Origin: Clostridium guangxiense
GTDB taxonomy: Bacteria > Bacillota > Clostridia > Clostridiales > Clostridiaceae
Reading direction: 5' to 3'
Length of the DNA stretch: 47,846 bases
Assembly: GCF_021043395.1 (NCBI RefSeq)
Contig: NZ_JAJNKE010000034.1
Location: forward strand, 1 to 47,846
The notes below the pieces were generated by a model. That model was not told the origin of the DNA and ran no database searches. It worked only from the letters and a program-made list of their open reading frames with translations. The translations under genes and the position numbers were made by a program. Positions within the stretch are counted from its first letter, which is position 1. The number at the start of each line of letters is the position of its first letter. Shown piece after piece: positions 18,448 to 26,817 of this stretch.

Positions 18448-18552
18448 ATGTTAAAAATAAGAGCACATCATTTTTTATGTATGCAGGGTTTTCTGGACTT
18501 AAAGATAGCGATAAGTGATAAAATTTATAATCCGTTAATATCCGTTCATTAA
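18448..18552 (+). pseudogene. Truncated DUF1284-like gene start
   Basis: ATG 18448 opens a 34-codon frame beginning MLKIRAHHFLCMQGF, the recognisable N terminus of DUF1284 proteins (Cys- and His-bearing, usually about 130 residues). After the Phe the sequence no longer follows the family and stops at 18552. A segment here (18499-18516) recurs at 19475-19492, beyond the AraC-type gene. Confidence 0.55.
18499..18516 (+). repeat. Short direct repeat, left copy, flanking the AraC-type gene
   Basis: TTAAAGATAGCGATAAGT here and TTAAAGACAGCGATAAGT at 19475-19492 differ by one base. Both are preceded by CAGGGT, with nine extra bases in the left copy. They flank the AraC/GyrI gene about 975 bases apart. 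Confidence 0.5.
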
Positions 18553-18607
18553 ATAACGGGAAGAAGATAGTGTAGTATTCTATAATAGGTTTTAGGGGGG
18601 TGAAGTA

Positions 18608-19441
18608 ATGGACTGGGTTAATAGAATGAACAAAGTAATAGATTATGTGGAAAATAATTTGAATGACGAAATAGATTCTAATGAGATAAGTAGAATTATG
18701 GCATGTCCTTTTACTGTATTTCAGAGGTCTTTTATTCAAATTACTGGCATACCATTGTCAGAATACATTCGCCGTAGAAAACTTACCTGCGCTGCCTATG
18801 AATTGCAAAATACGGATGATAAAGTAATTGATATTGCTTTAAAGTATGGCTATAAATCATCGGATGCATTCAGTGCAGCTTTTAAGCATTTGCATGGTGC
18901 TGCGCCATCTGTGATAAGAAAAAATAACGTAAAGCTCACATTTTATTGCCGTTTATACTTCGCACTTACTATTAAAGGAGTTGATAAAATGGATTATAAG
19001 ATAGTTAATAAAGCACCTTTCAAAGTAATCGGAATAAGGCGCACGACACCATATGGAGGAGGTACTTGGGCAATAGTTAAAAGAGATGGAAGTGCCGAAA
19101 CCATGAAGGAGTTAAGTGGTCATATATGTGACTTGGGCTTATGCTTTGGTTTTGGGGAGGATGGCAGTAATGATTATATGTGTGGTATAGAGTGGGAAAA
19201 AGAAGATATACCAGAATTCGATAAATACATTTATCCAGCTGCTACATGGCTAACTTTTGAAGCAAGTGGAAAAATATCTGAGCAAGTGCTAAATCATGTA
19301 TGGCAGCGAATTAATCAGGAATTTCTTCCTCAAAGCAAGTATAGAAAATCAGGCTTACCTACTATTGAAAAATATGTCTTATGGGATGATGCAGCAGATA
19401 TTTGTAAGGTTGAAATATGGATACCAGTTGCAATTAAGTGA
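18608..19441 (+). CDS. AraC family regulator with GyrI-like effector-binding domain
   Basis: A 277-residue transcription factor with ATG 18608 after TTAGGGGGGTG. The DNA-binding part is N-terminal (residues about 5-105): helix-turn-helix one around SNEISRIMACPFTVFQRSF, and the AraC signature around ALKYGYKSSDAFSAAFKHLHG with APS after it. Residues about 120-277 form a GyrI-like/AraC_E_bind domain (VNKAPFKVIGIRR start; WLTFEASG and VEIWIPV end) that binds small amphipathic molecules. This architecture (Rob/SoxS-like HTH plus GyrI) usually senses drugs or related compounds. Its target is unknown: neither the upstream remnants nor the alpha-galactosidase downstream is an obvious partner. Confidence 0.88.
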   Translation: MDWVNRMNKVIDYVENNLNDEIDSNEISRIMACPFTVFQRSFIQITGIPLSEYIRRRKLTCAAYELQNTDDKVIDIALKYGYKSSDAFSAAFKHLHGAAPSVIRKNNVKLTFYCRLYFALTIKGVDKMDYKIVNKAPFKVIGIRRTTPYGGGTWAIVKRDGSAETMKELSGHICDLGLCFGFGEDGSNDYMCGIEWEKEDIPEFDKYIYPAATWLTFEASGKISEQVLNHVWQRINQEFLPQSKYRKSGLPTIEKYVLWDDAADICKVEIWIPVAIK

Positions 19442-19474
19442 TTTTTAAGTGTATTTAAAGCTGATTTTCAGGGT

Positions 19475-19492
19475 TTAAAGACAGCGATAAGT
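19475..19492 (+). repeat. Short direct repeat, right copy, flanking the AraC-type gene
   Basis: This is the partner of 18499-18516, 17 of 18 bases identical. It lies 33 bases past the AraC-type stop in non-coding sequence. Confidence 0.5.
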
Positions 19493-19599
19493 AACATCAT
19501 AATATGAATAGTATACATTATTCCATATCATTAGATTAGTAAAAGCTATAAAATGGATATAAATATAAGAATATATTATTTGAAAAGGGGAATAAAATT

Positions 19600-20907
19600 A
19601 TGTTTTCAAAGAATTCATTTGTAAAAACTCCGCCTATGGGATGGAACAGTTTTGATTATTATGATACTACTGTAAATGAGTCTGAGGTACGAGCTAATGC
19701 AGAGTATATGGCAAAATATTTAAAACCACACGGATATGAATATGTAGTTGTTGATATTCAATGGTCGGACCCTAATGCTGGTACTGATAGAGAAAATTAT
19801 CAGTATATTAACTTTAGCCATTTCAATATGGATGAATATTCAAGGCAGCTTCCGGCTGAAAATCGTTTTCCTTCTTCTAAAAATGGTGCTGGTTTCCGTC
19901 CTCTGGCAGACTATATCCATAGTTTAGGTTTAAAGTTTGGTATACATATTATGAGAGGAATTCCAAGATACGCTGCACATATGCATATGAAGATTAAGGG
20001 CACTAATGTGACGGCGGATAAGATTGCAAACCCATATTCTATATCTAGATGGAATCCAGATATGTATGGTGTTGACTACAGTAAGCTGGGAGCTCAGGAA
20101 TATTATAATTCAATTTTCGAATTATATGCAGAGTGGGGTGTTGACTTTGTAAAGGTGGACGATATATGTAATACTAATTTTTATAAAAACAATCCGTATT
20201 CTGCAGAAAAAGAAATTGAAATGATTCATAAGGCTATTGGAAATTCTAATAGAAATATTGTACTGAGCCTTTCACCTGGACCTGCTGTTATAGAAAAAGC
20301 TTGGCATTTGGAAAAGCATGCAAATATGTGGCGTATTACAGATGATTTCTGGGATGATTGGAAGCTGCTAAAAAATATGTTTGAACGCTGTGAGGTTTGG
20401 CAAAAACATGTATCTGAAGGGTGTTATCCGGATTGTGATATGCTTCCTGTTGGCTGGCTTGGCAAGGGTTTTGGTAAAGAACGTTATACAAATTTTACTT
20501 GTGATGAGCAAATTACAATGCTGACACTTTGGTGCATATTCCGTTCTCCTTTAATGCTTGGGGCTGAACTTACAAAGCTGGATGAAAAGACGCTGGCACT
20601 TTTAACTAATGATGAAGTACTTCATTTAGTAACTGCTTCACATGGAGCAGCTCAAATAGAGCGAGATGATAACCATGCGGTATGGGTTAGTAGGGACAAT
20701 AATGATGACGGCAGCAGCTATGCAGCAATTTTTAATTTATCTGATGAAGCACAAACTTTCGATATTTCTTTTGAAAAGCTTGGAATTAATTATGTAGTTT
20801 CTGTGCGTGATTTATGGAAGCGGGTTAAGGTGTTAACTAGTGAAAATAGTCTTAGGCCTAGTATTCCAGCTCATGGAGCAGTATTATATAAGCTAGCAAA
20901 AGCTTGA
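19600..20907 (+). CDS. Glycoside hydrolase family 27 alpha-galactosidase
   Basis: A 435-residue enzyme with no signal peptide, so probably cytoplasmic. ATG 19600 follows AAAGGGG. It opens with TPPMGWNSFD, the GH27 hallmark, then the (beta/alpha)8 barrel. The nucleophile Asp lies in VDFVKVDDIC and the acid/base Asp in RITDDFWDDW. A C-terminal beta-sandwich (about 345-435) ends the protein. GH27 enzymes release alpha-galactose (or beta-L-arabinopyranose) with retention. Intracellular location implies an imported oligosaccharide such as melibiose or raffinose, but no transporter gene lies beside it. Confidence 0.88.
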   Translation: MFSKNSFVKTPPMGWNSFDYYDTTVNESEVRANAEYMAKYLKPHGYEYVVVDIQWSDPNAGTDRENYQYINFSHFNMDEYSRQLPAENRFPSSKNGAGFRPLADYIHSLGLKFGIHIMRGIPRYAAHMHMKIKGTNVTADKIANPYSISRWNPDMYGVDYSKLGAQEYYNSIFELYAEWGVDFVKVDDICNTNFYKNNPYSAEKEIEMIHKAIGNSNRNIVLSLSPGPAVIEKAWHLEKHANMWRITDDFWDDWKLLKNMFERCEVWQKHVSEGCYPDCDMLPVGWLGKGFGKERYTNFTCDEQITMLTLWCIFRSPLMLGAELTKLDEKTLALLTNDEVLHLVTASHGAAQIERDDNHAVWVSRDNNDDGSSYAAIFNLSDEAQTFDISFEKLGINYVVSVRDLWKRVKVLTSENSLRPSIPAHGAVLYKLAKA

Positions 20908-20926
20908 AAATAAATATGCTTGTAAG

Positions 20927-20960
20927 AAAGACGGCAAAATTTAAATTTGACGTCTTTTTA
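20927..20960 (+). terminator. Terminator after the alpha-galactosidase
   Basis: AAAGACG pairs with CGTCTTT around an AT-rich inner stem (AAATTT/AAATTT), and TTTTATTATA follows. Confidence 0.8.
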
Positions 20961-21050
20961 TTATATTTATACATTAATTCATCAAAATAAATGGTCTTGA
21001 ATAAATTTAAAGTATATTATTTTAAATGAGTGCGGAGGGAATAAGGATAT

Positions 21051-21470
21051 ATGATTAAGTATGTAAATTCAATTAAAAATATAAACGAAGACAATATTAA
21101 AGGTTTTTTTGTAGATTGGTCAAATCCGCCATCACCTAAAAGGCATCTTGATATTTTAAGAGGAAGCACTTATTTTTGGCTTGCAATAGATGAGGAAACA
21201 GATAAAGTAGTAGGGTTTATAAATGCTATTTCTGACAAAGTAATAAGTGCATATATTCCACTTTTTGAGGTGCTTCCTGATTATAAAAATAAAGGTATTG
21301 GTACGGAACTTTTTAAACGTATGAAAGAAACTCTTAAGGATTATTATATGGTTGATTTGATTTGTGATGAAAAGCTTGTGGGCTTTTATAGAAAATTTGA
21401 TATGTTTAAATCGCAGGGAATGATTATAAGAAATTTTAAAAGACAAAATAGATTTGATATAATAGAATAA
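21051..21470 (+). CDS. GNAT family N-acetyltransferase
   Basis: A 139-residue single-domain acetyltransferase. ATG 21051 follows GGAGGG. The acetyl-CoA-binding motif A is visible as DYKNKGIGTELFKRM (R/Q-x-x-G-x-G/A pattern as KNKGIG), with the preceding beta strand AYIPLFEVLP. A C-terminal LVGFYRKFDM matches the usual GNAT beta5 Tyr region. The substrate cannot be inferred. It ends 38 bases before the FadR-type regulator gene and may share its transcript. Confidence 0.85.
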   Translation: MIKYVNSIKNINEDNIKGFFVDWSNPPSPKRHLDILRGSTYFWLAIDEETDKVVGFINAISDKVISAYIPLFEVLPDYKNKGIGTELFKRMKETLKDYYMVDLICDEKLVGFYRKFDMFKSQGMIIRNFKRQNRFDIIE

Positions 21471-21508
21471 AATGCAATTACAAAACCAAGTTTAGGAGAG
21501 ATCAATTT

Positions 21509-22186
21509 ATGGAAGACGGCAGAACAAGTGACAAGGTTTTAAATAAAATCCAGGAGAAGATTTTAAATGGAGAGTGGAAATCTGGCCAAAAAATTATGTC
21601 TGAAACAAAACTTGCTGAAGAGTTAAATGTGAGTAGAGTATCAGTGAGAGAGGCTATTGAGAAATTGGCAGCTTTTAATATTGTAAGCAAAAAAAAAGGT
21701 GGAGGCACATTTGTCAATGATTTAGGACCTTCCGTATATTTAAACAGCTTGCTCCCAATGCTAATTTTAGATAGAGATAGTTATATGGAAATATTGGAGT
21801 TTAGATTAATTATTGAACCAGAAGCAGCTAAACTATGTACTGAAAGATGTAATGATGAGCTTATAAAGGAACTTGATATGGCATATAAGAATATGGTTAA
21901 TTATAAGAACGATATAAAAAGGTTTACTGAAGAGGATTTGAATTTTCATACAAAAATTGCAGAAGGAACTAAGAATTCATTAATAATAAAAGTAAATGAA
22001 CTTCTTTCAAATATACTTGAAAGTCATCAGAGGGGCTTATATGAAAACCTTGGACCAGAAGGGGGAATTCATGAACATAAATATATCTTAGATTCTATAA
22101 AAAATAGAGATTCAGAGTTAGCTTTTATTTATGCAAGACGTCATGCTATTAGAACTATAAATGATTTGAAGGAATTAAAGAAATAA
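21509..22186 (+). CDS. GntR/FadR-subfamily transcriptional regulator, probable repressor of the sugar-acid locus
   Basis: A 225-residue regulator starting at ATG 21509 behind TTAGGAGAG. The N-terminal winged helix reads SETKLAEELNVSRVSVREAIEKL with the wing KKKGGGTFV. The C-terminal FCD domain carries likely metal-site histidines in DLNFHTKIAE, GIHEHKYI and RRHAIRT. FadR-subfamily FCD proteins often bind hexuronate or aldonate-type acids. The gene directly precedes the dehydratase-permease locus. A site fitting the subfamily consensus TNGTNNNACNA lies at the centre of the palindrome at 22320-22364, so control of that locus is a well-supported inference. Confidence 0.9.
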   Translation: MEDGRTSDKVLNKIQEKILNGEWKSGQKIMSETKLAEELNVSRVSVREAIEKLAAFNIVSKKKGGGTFVNDLGPSVYLNSLLPMLILDRDSYMEILEFRLIIEPEAAKLCTERCNDELIKELDMAYKNMVNYKNDIKRFTEEDLNFHTKIAEGTKNSLIIKVNELLSNILESHQRGLYENLGPEGGIHEHKYILDSIKNRDSELAFIYARRHAIRTINDLKELKK

Positions 22187-22190
22187 AGAA

Positions 22191-22222
22191 CAGAAAGTTA
22201 AAAATGCTTTCTGTTTTTTTTT
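22191..22222 (+). terminator. Terminator after the FadR-type regulator
   Basis: CAGAAAG pairs with CTTTCTG across a nine-base loop, with eight T residues following. Confidence 0.85.
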
Positions 22223-22297
22223 ATTTTTTTTAAATAAGTGTTGATTTTTACACTTATTTAAAGTATGGATATTTTTTAAAATATTGCAAAAAAGCTA

Positions 22298-22326
22298 TTG
22301 ACTAAAAAACGTTTTCAGAGTATTAT
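22298..22326 (+). promoter_or_regulatory. Promoter of the dehydratase locus with a possible cre-like site
   Basis: TTGACT (22298-22303), a 17-base spacer and TATTAT (22321-22326) make a good sigma-A promoter. The spacer contains AAAAACGTTTTCA, matching the CcpA cre core AA-CG-T-CA but not its leading TG. Catabolite repression is therefore only possible. Confidence 0.75.
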
Positions 22327-22364
22327 ATTCTTAAAGTTGTAATACAACTTTAAGAATATAATAC
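22320..22364. promoter_or_regulatory. 45-bp perfect palindrome containing a FadR-type operator
   Basis: Two 22-base arms are exact reverse complements around a single A at 22342. The centre (22337-22347) reads TTGTAATACAA, fitting TNGTNNNACNA. The palindrome covers the -10 element and the transcription start, an ideal repressor position. A second near-match, CTGTAATACAA, lies at 22411-22421 in the leader. Confidence 0.85.
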
Positions 22365-22444
22365 GATAAAACTTACATAAATGTGACTTTACAATAAAAA
22401 TAAGCGAAAGCTGTAATACAAATTTTGATTATGAGGTGATTTAA

Positions 22445-24163
22445 TTGTTAAAAAGTCAAGAAATAAGACAAAAAGCTCCTGAGATTGATTCTCTTAGATT
22501 GGGATCAGGTTGGAAAGTTGAAGAACTTGGAAAACCACAAATAATAATTGAAAGTAGTTTTGGACATAGCCATCCTGGTAGTGCACATCTTGATACTTTG
22601 GTAAATGAGGTATTTAATTCAATAAATGAAAATGGCGGTAGAGGTGCTAAATATTTTGTTACAGATATATGCGATGGAGAGACTCAAGGACATGATGGTA
22701 TGAATTATTCACTTGCTTCGAGAGATATTATGGCAAATCTTATGGAAATACATGTGCAAGCAACTCCTTTTGATGCTGGTGTATTTATAGCAAGTTGTGA
22801 TAAGGCAATGCCTGCTCATTTAATGGCAATAGCAAGATTAAACATGCCAGCTATAATGCTTCCTGGTGGAATTATGAATGCAGGACCTAATATGCTTACA
22901 CTTGAACAAATTGGTACGTATAGTGCTCAGTATGAAAGAGGAGAAATAACTAAAGAGAAATATGAGTATTACAAACATAATGCATGTCCAAGCTGTGGCG
23001 CTTGTTCCTTTATGGGAACAGCTTCTACTATGCAGGTTATGGCAGAAGCACTTGGTATAGCACTTCCAGGTACAGCATTAATACCAGTAACTTCAAAGGA
23101 ATTAAAAGAAGCCGCTAAAAAGGCAGCTAAACAAGCACTTAAACTTGTACAGTTAAATATAAAACCATCAGATATAATGACTAAAGAAGCTTTTGAAAAT
23201 GCAATAATGGTACATGCAGCTATTGCAGGTTCAAGCAATTGTTTATTGCATATTCCAGCTATAGCTCATGAGCTTGGCATAAACATAGAGCCTGAATTGT
23301 TTGATGAAATTCATAGAAAAGTTCCGTATATTCTTAACATAAGGCCAAGTGGATTTTATCCAGGTTCTTATTTTTGGAATGCAGGTGGAGTTCCAGCAGT
23401 AATGGAAGAAATTAAAGAATTTTTACATCTAGATGTGATGACAGTTACAGGAAAGACCTTGGGAGAAAATCTAGAAGATATAAGGAAAAGTGGATATTAT
23501 AAAGAACATGAAAAGCTTATAGCTGCTCTTGGAGTAAAAAAGGAAGATGTAATAAAATCCAAAGAAACTCCAATTCAAAAACAGGGAGCTATAGCCATTT
23601 TAAAGGGAAATCTGGCACCAGGAGGAGCAGTAGTAAAGCATTCAGCAGTATCTAAAAAATTAATGCAGGTAGTTTTAAAGGCTAGAGTGTTTAACTGTGA
23701 AGAGGATGCAATTAAAGCTGTTCTGACTAAAAATATAAAACCCGGAGATGCTGTATTCGTAAGATACGAAGGACCTAAGGGATCTGGAATGCCAGAGATG
23801 TTTTATACAACAGAAGCAATTGCATCTGATCCAGAATTAGTGGAATCTATAGCACTAATTACTGATGGAAGATTTTCAGGAGCGACCAGAGGACCAGCAA
23901 TAGGACATGTTTCTCCAGAGGCAAGCGAAGGTGGTCCAATAGCATTTGTTGAAGAAGGAGATCTGATTAAGATAGATATACCAGCAAGAAGAATTGATGT
24001 AATAGGGGCAGCTGGAGTAGAAAAAACTGAAAAAGAAATTGAAGATATATTTAATGAAAGAAAAAAAAATTGGGTAAAGCCTTTGCCAAGATATACTAAG
24101 GGAATTTTAGGGCTTTATACTAGATGTGCTACATCACCTATGAAAGGTGGATATATGGAGTAA
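22445..24163 (+). CDS. IlvD/EDD-family dehydratase, probably acting on a sugar acid (gluconate-type)
   Basis: A 572-residue Fe-S dehydratase starting at TTG 22445 behind GAGGTGAT. Family motifs are DICDGETQGHDGMNYSLASRD, cluster Cys in ASCDKAMPAH and CPSCGACSFMGTASTMQ, and ITDGRFSGATRGPAIGHVSPEA near the C terminus. The family includes dihydroxyacid dehydratase, phosphogluconate dehydratase and aldonate dehydratases. The length, the adjacent GntP permease and the FadR-type operator favour an aldonate such as D-gluconate going to 2-keto-3-deoxygluconate. Gluconate dehydratase activity is known from clostridia. An ilvD role in valine/isoleucine synthesis is the main alternative, but no ilv gene is near. 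Confidence 0.87.
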   Translation: MLKSQEIRQKAPEIDSLRLGSGWKVEELGKPQIIIESSFGHSHPGSAHLDTLVNEVFNSINENGGRGAKYFVTDICDGETQGHDGMNYSLASRDIMANLMEIHVQATPFDAGVFIASCDKAMPAHLMAIARLNMPAIMLPGGIMNAGPNMLTLEQIGTYSAQYERGEITKEKYEYYKHNACPSCGACSFMGTASTMQVMAEALGIALPGTALIPVTSKELKEAAKKAAKQALKLVQLNIKPSDIMTKEAFENAIMVHAAIAGSSNCLLHIPAIAHELGINIEPELFDEIHRKVPYILNIRPSGFYPGSYFWNAGGVPAVMEEIKEFLHLDVMTVTGKTLGENLEDIRKSGYYKEHEKLIAALGVKKEDVIKSKETPIQKQGAIAILKGNLAPGGAVVKHSAVSKKLMQVVLKARVFNCEEDAIKAVLTKNIKPGDAVFVRYEGPKGSGMPEMFYTTEAIASDPELVESIALITDGRFSGATRGPAIGHVSPEASEGGPIAFVEEGDLIKIDIPARRIDVIGAAGVEKTEKEIEDIFNERKKNWVKPLPRYTKGILGLYTRCATSPMKGGYME

Positions 24164-24205
24164 TAATTTTCTTGTATATAGTGTGAAGCTTAAAAATCAT
24201 AATTT

Positions 24206-24298
24206 GTGAAGTAATATTAATTTGGGATATTAAATAAAGCTAATAAATCTAAGATGATAAAGCTTTATTTAAACCATCCCAAATCAACATTACTTCAC
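24206..24298. repeat. Family B-like hairpin repeat after the dehydratase gene
   Basis: GTGAAGTAATATTAATTTGG at the left pairs with the inverted CCAAATCAACATTACTTCAC at the right, and an inner TAAATAAAGCT/AGCTTTATTTA stem extends it. This nearly continuous hairpin lies 43 bases past the dehydratase stop. It could also terminate transcription. Confidence 0.75.
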
Positions 24299-24526
24299 TA
24301 TGCCCGGAAAGCAAGGAAGATACACATATTGGAGTTTGGGCGTAAGCCCATGTGATTCATGAACAAAATGTTATGTACTTTCTATAATCCGTTTCTCTAC
24401 GAAAAATGCACTGTTAACGAGATTTTACAATAAAAGTAATAATAAATCGTTTAAATAATGGAATATAAAGATTCACGCTAAAATTCTGTAGGAACGGAGG
24501 AACTTTTTCCTTGTACTACTGTGGGA
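24299..24526. other. Non-coding spacer between repeat copies
   Basis: I see no gene here. A small hairpin (TGGGCGTAAGCCCA at about 24337) is present. The last 25 bases (TTTTTCCTTGTACTACTGTG and beyond) resemble the sequence beside the family B copies at 26.24 and 26.8 kb, so the repeated unit may be longer than its terminal inverted repeats. Confidence 0.5.
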
Positions 24527-24714
24527 GTGAAGTAACAATGCTGAAGGAACGATTTAAAAAAATTCTAATAAATCTTGGTTCAAAAATTGTAAAATGCTTA
24601 GATATTTCAATCTGTCTGAGCGATAGCGAGTTATTGAAATATCTTAGTATTTTATGATTTTTGAACTTTAGATTTATAGGATCTTTTTAACGCGACGAAG
24701 CATTGTTACTTTAC
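24527..24714. repeat. Family B hairpin repeat, long copy
   Basis: A 188-base palindromic element with ends GTGAAGTAACAATGCT and AGCATTGTTACTTTAC. Inner arms around AAATCTTGG..., TTAGATATTTCAAT / ATTGAAATATCTTAG and the TTTAGATTTATAGGAT side mirror each other. It parallels the 13.6-kb and 47.7-kb copies in order and length. Confidence 0.85.
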
Positions 24715-24715
24715 A

Positions 24716-24775
24716 AATTCTGATTTGTAAGGATAAACCTGAAATTTACAATTTTGGGTTCTAGGCTGTTCAGCT
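24716..24775 (+). repeat. Family A arm-like sequence upstream of the permease gene
   Basis: Starting AAATTCTGATTTGTAAGGAT, this abuts the family B element and matches the first 20 or so bases of the arm at 14-78, then diverges but keeps TTCAGCTT near the end. Like the other arms it sits shortly before a gene's ribosome site. Confidence 0.55.
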
Positions 24776-24837
24776 TTATTTAAACTAAGTACATATAAAA
24801 ATTATCTGAATTTTAGGAAAATTAGGAGGAAAAAATT

Positions 24838-26154
24838 ATGCCTTTGTTTATTGTTTTTATTGGAGTTATGTTGTTATTGTTGCTTATGATTAAATTTAAA
24901 GTAAATGGTTTCATATCATTGATTCTTGTTTCTTTAGTGGTAGGTATAGCCGAAGGTATGAATCCATCAAAAGCGGTTACATCAATACAAAATGGTGTTG
25001 GAGGCACACTTGGTAGTCTCGCACTGATTTTGGGCTGTGGAGCTATGTTTGGAAAACTTATAGCAGATTCTGGTGCAGCTCAGAGAATTTCTAGGAGCTT
25101 AATAAATAAGTTCGGAGTAAAAAGAATTCAATGGGCAGTTCTATTAACAGGATTTCTTGTTGGCATAGCGATGTTTTATGAGGTTGGTTTTGTACTGCTT
25201 ATACCACTTGTTTTTACAATAGCTGAATTTGCTGAACTTCCTCTTTTATATGTTGGAGTTCCTATGGCAGCGGCTCTTTCAGTTACTCATGCTTTTCTAC
25301 CACCGCATCCAGGACCTGTAGCGATAGCTACAATATATAAAGCAAATATTAGTATGACTTTAGTTTATGGAATAATAATAGCAATACCAACAGTTATAGT
25401 AGCTGGACCAGTTTTAACAAAATTTTTGAAGAAGATTGACCGTAATTCCTCTAAAAGTTTATTTAAGGCTAAGATATTCACAGAGGAAGAAATGCCTAGC
25501 TTTTCAGCAAGTGTGTTAACTGCGGTCGTACCACCAATACTAATGGCGTTTTCAGCTGTATGCGAGATTGCTTTACCAAAGACATCAAGTGTAAGGCAAT
25601 TTGCAGAATTTGTGGGAAGCCCATTAATGGCAATGTTCATATCACTTATCATTTCAATTTATACTCTCGGAATAGCTAGAGGCAGGAAAATGGAAGAAAT
25701 AATGAAAGTTTTAGCTGAGGCAGCTAGTGAAATTGCAATGATACTTTTAATAGTAGCAGGTGGTGGTGCGTTCAAGCAGGTGTTAATAGACAGTGGCGTT
25801 GGAAAATATATAGCTTCAGTAATGGCTGGAAGTAATATTTCTCCACTAATTTTAGCATGGTTAGTTGCAGCAATACTTAGGTTATCCCTTGGTTCAGCGA
25901 CAGTTGCAGCTATGACTACTGCGGGTCTAGTGCTTCCTATCATTTCTTCAACAAATGCAAATCCAGCACTGATGGTTTTGGCGACAGGAGCAGGAAGTGT
26001 TATATTTTCACATGTAAACGATCCAGGATTTTGGCTATTTAAAGAATATTTTGGTCTTACTATTGGAGAAACAATGGCATCTTGGTCAACCTTAGAAACT
26101 ATAATTTCTGTTATGGGATTAATTGGAGTATTAATTGTAAGTGCATTTGTTTAA
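24838..26154 (+). CDS. GntP family gluconate:H+ symporter
   Basis: A 438-residue inner-membrane permease with about 12-14 helices, starting at ATG 24838 behind TTAGGAGGA. The GntP hallmarks are visible: an N-terminal NGFISLILVSLVVGIAEGM, GAMFGKLIADSGAAQRI, the HAFLPPHPGPVA loop and the C-terminal SHVNDPGFWLFKEYF. The family imports gluconate and related aldonates. Its position beyond the dehydratase matches a gluconate uptake and dehydration pathway, with later kinase and aldolase steps outside the window. The 675-base gap to the dehydratase, filled with repeats, means it may have its own promoter or a weakened read-through. Confidence 0.9.
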   Translation: MPLFIVFIGVMLLLLLMIKFKVNGFISLILVSLVVGIAEGMNPSKAVTSIQNGVGGTLGSLALILGCGAMFGKLIADSGAAQRISRSLINKFGVKRIQWAVLLTGFLVGIAMFYEVGFVLLIPLVFTIAEFAELPLLYVGVPMAAALSVTHAFLPPHPGPVAIATIYKANISMTLVYGIIIAIPTVIVAGPVLTKFLKKIDRNSSKSLFKAKIFTEEEMPSFSASVLTAVVPPILMAFSAVCEIALPKTSSVRQFAEFVGSPLMAMFISLIISIYTLGIARGRKMEEIMKVLAEAASEIAMILLIVAGGGAFKQVLIDSGVGKYIASVMAGSNISPLILAWLVAAILRLSLGSATVAAMTTAGLVLPIISSTNANPALMVLATGAGSVIFSHVNDPGFWLFKEYFGLTIGETMASWSTLETIISVMGLIGVLIVSAFV

Positions 26155-26161
26155 ATAAATT

Positions 26162-26243
26162 GCGAAGTAATAGTGCTTTGTAACATTAAAAAAATCCATA
26201 AATCTAAGGTGAAAAAATCGTTACTTCAGCATTATTACTTCAC
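26162..26243. repeat. Family B hairpin repeat, short copy
   Basis: The ends GCGAAGTAATAGTGCT and AGCATTATTACTTCAC bracket an 82-base unit that keeps the CCATAAATCTAAGG arm but lacks most of the centre. It begins eight bases after the permease stop. Confidence 0.8.
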
Positions 26244-26376
26244 TCCAACAGTGGTATAAGGAATATCGAATGGCTTTGTGCTGCTTGAACCATTCAGAAT
26301 TTAATTTTCCTCCATTAGCTGTTATAATAGTTTAATTTCGGTGTTCTCCCTAAAATTTTTATGCAATAATGAAATA
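26244..26376. other. Non-coding region with no recognised gene
   Basis: The first 25 bases are an inverted, diverged version of the sequence preceding the family B copy at 24527. Beyond that I see nothing. Confidence 0.4.
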
Positions 26377-26604
26377 TTAACTATAGTATAATTTAAATAC
26401 TAGATCTTGATTATAATTACCGAAACCTTTACCGAATATAGTTAGTCCCCCAACGTGAGCGGCATCTTCTAAAACTGCAATTCTAAAAGTTAATTCCTTT
26501 CTTTTTATATCAATATCCTTTAAAGTGATATCAGATGCTTTATCACCGTCAATAAATGTGCCATTGTTTGTAATATGCAGTTGTTTTAACATTCCATTAA
26601 GCAA
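26377..26604 (-). pseudogene. C-terminal gene fragment, possibly a transcriptional regulator
   Basis: A 75-codon frame whose second half (FRIAVLEDAAHVGGLTIFGK then NQDLVFKLYY) looks like a genuine conserved C terminus. I recall a similar G-G-x-x-x-F-G-K-x-F-G pattern from helix-turn-helix proteins of the COG4189 kind, without certainty. No convincing ribosome site or N-terminal DNA-binding domain is present. Upstream sequence (26605-26740) is in other frames. It looks like the remains of a longer gene eroded by the neighbouring repeats. Confidence 0.4.
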
Positions 26605-26817
26605 AACGGTTAGTATCGCAATAGAAAATGGTGTTTTGAAAAGTAAATCTATTGAAGATGGTATAGATCAATTAACACTTAAATATAAAAGTAAATTTAA
26701 GGAAAATACTAAAGATTATACCTTAAATTTGCTTTAAATATTTTTTTGAAACATTTTTTCTTAAAAAACAGCCAGTTTTTCAGTGACCTCAAATTTTTTC
26801 CTTATACTACCGTGTGA

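Noticed and set aside
18365-18739. 124-codon minus-strand frame over the start of the AraC-type gene
   Set aside because: It overlaps a well-supported gene and remnants, and its product is low-complexity Tyr/Ile/Phe-rich.
22304-22317. A definite CcpA cre site
   Set aside because: The leading TG of the consensus is absent; it is kept only as a possible site in the promoter entry.
26525-26737. 70-codon plus-strand frame between family B copies
   Set aside because: Its second half (ENGVLKSKSIEDGIDQL) looks faintly protein-like, but there is no ribosome site and it overlaps the minus-strand fragment. It may be decayed coding sequence.
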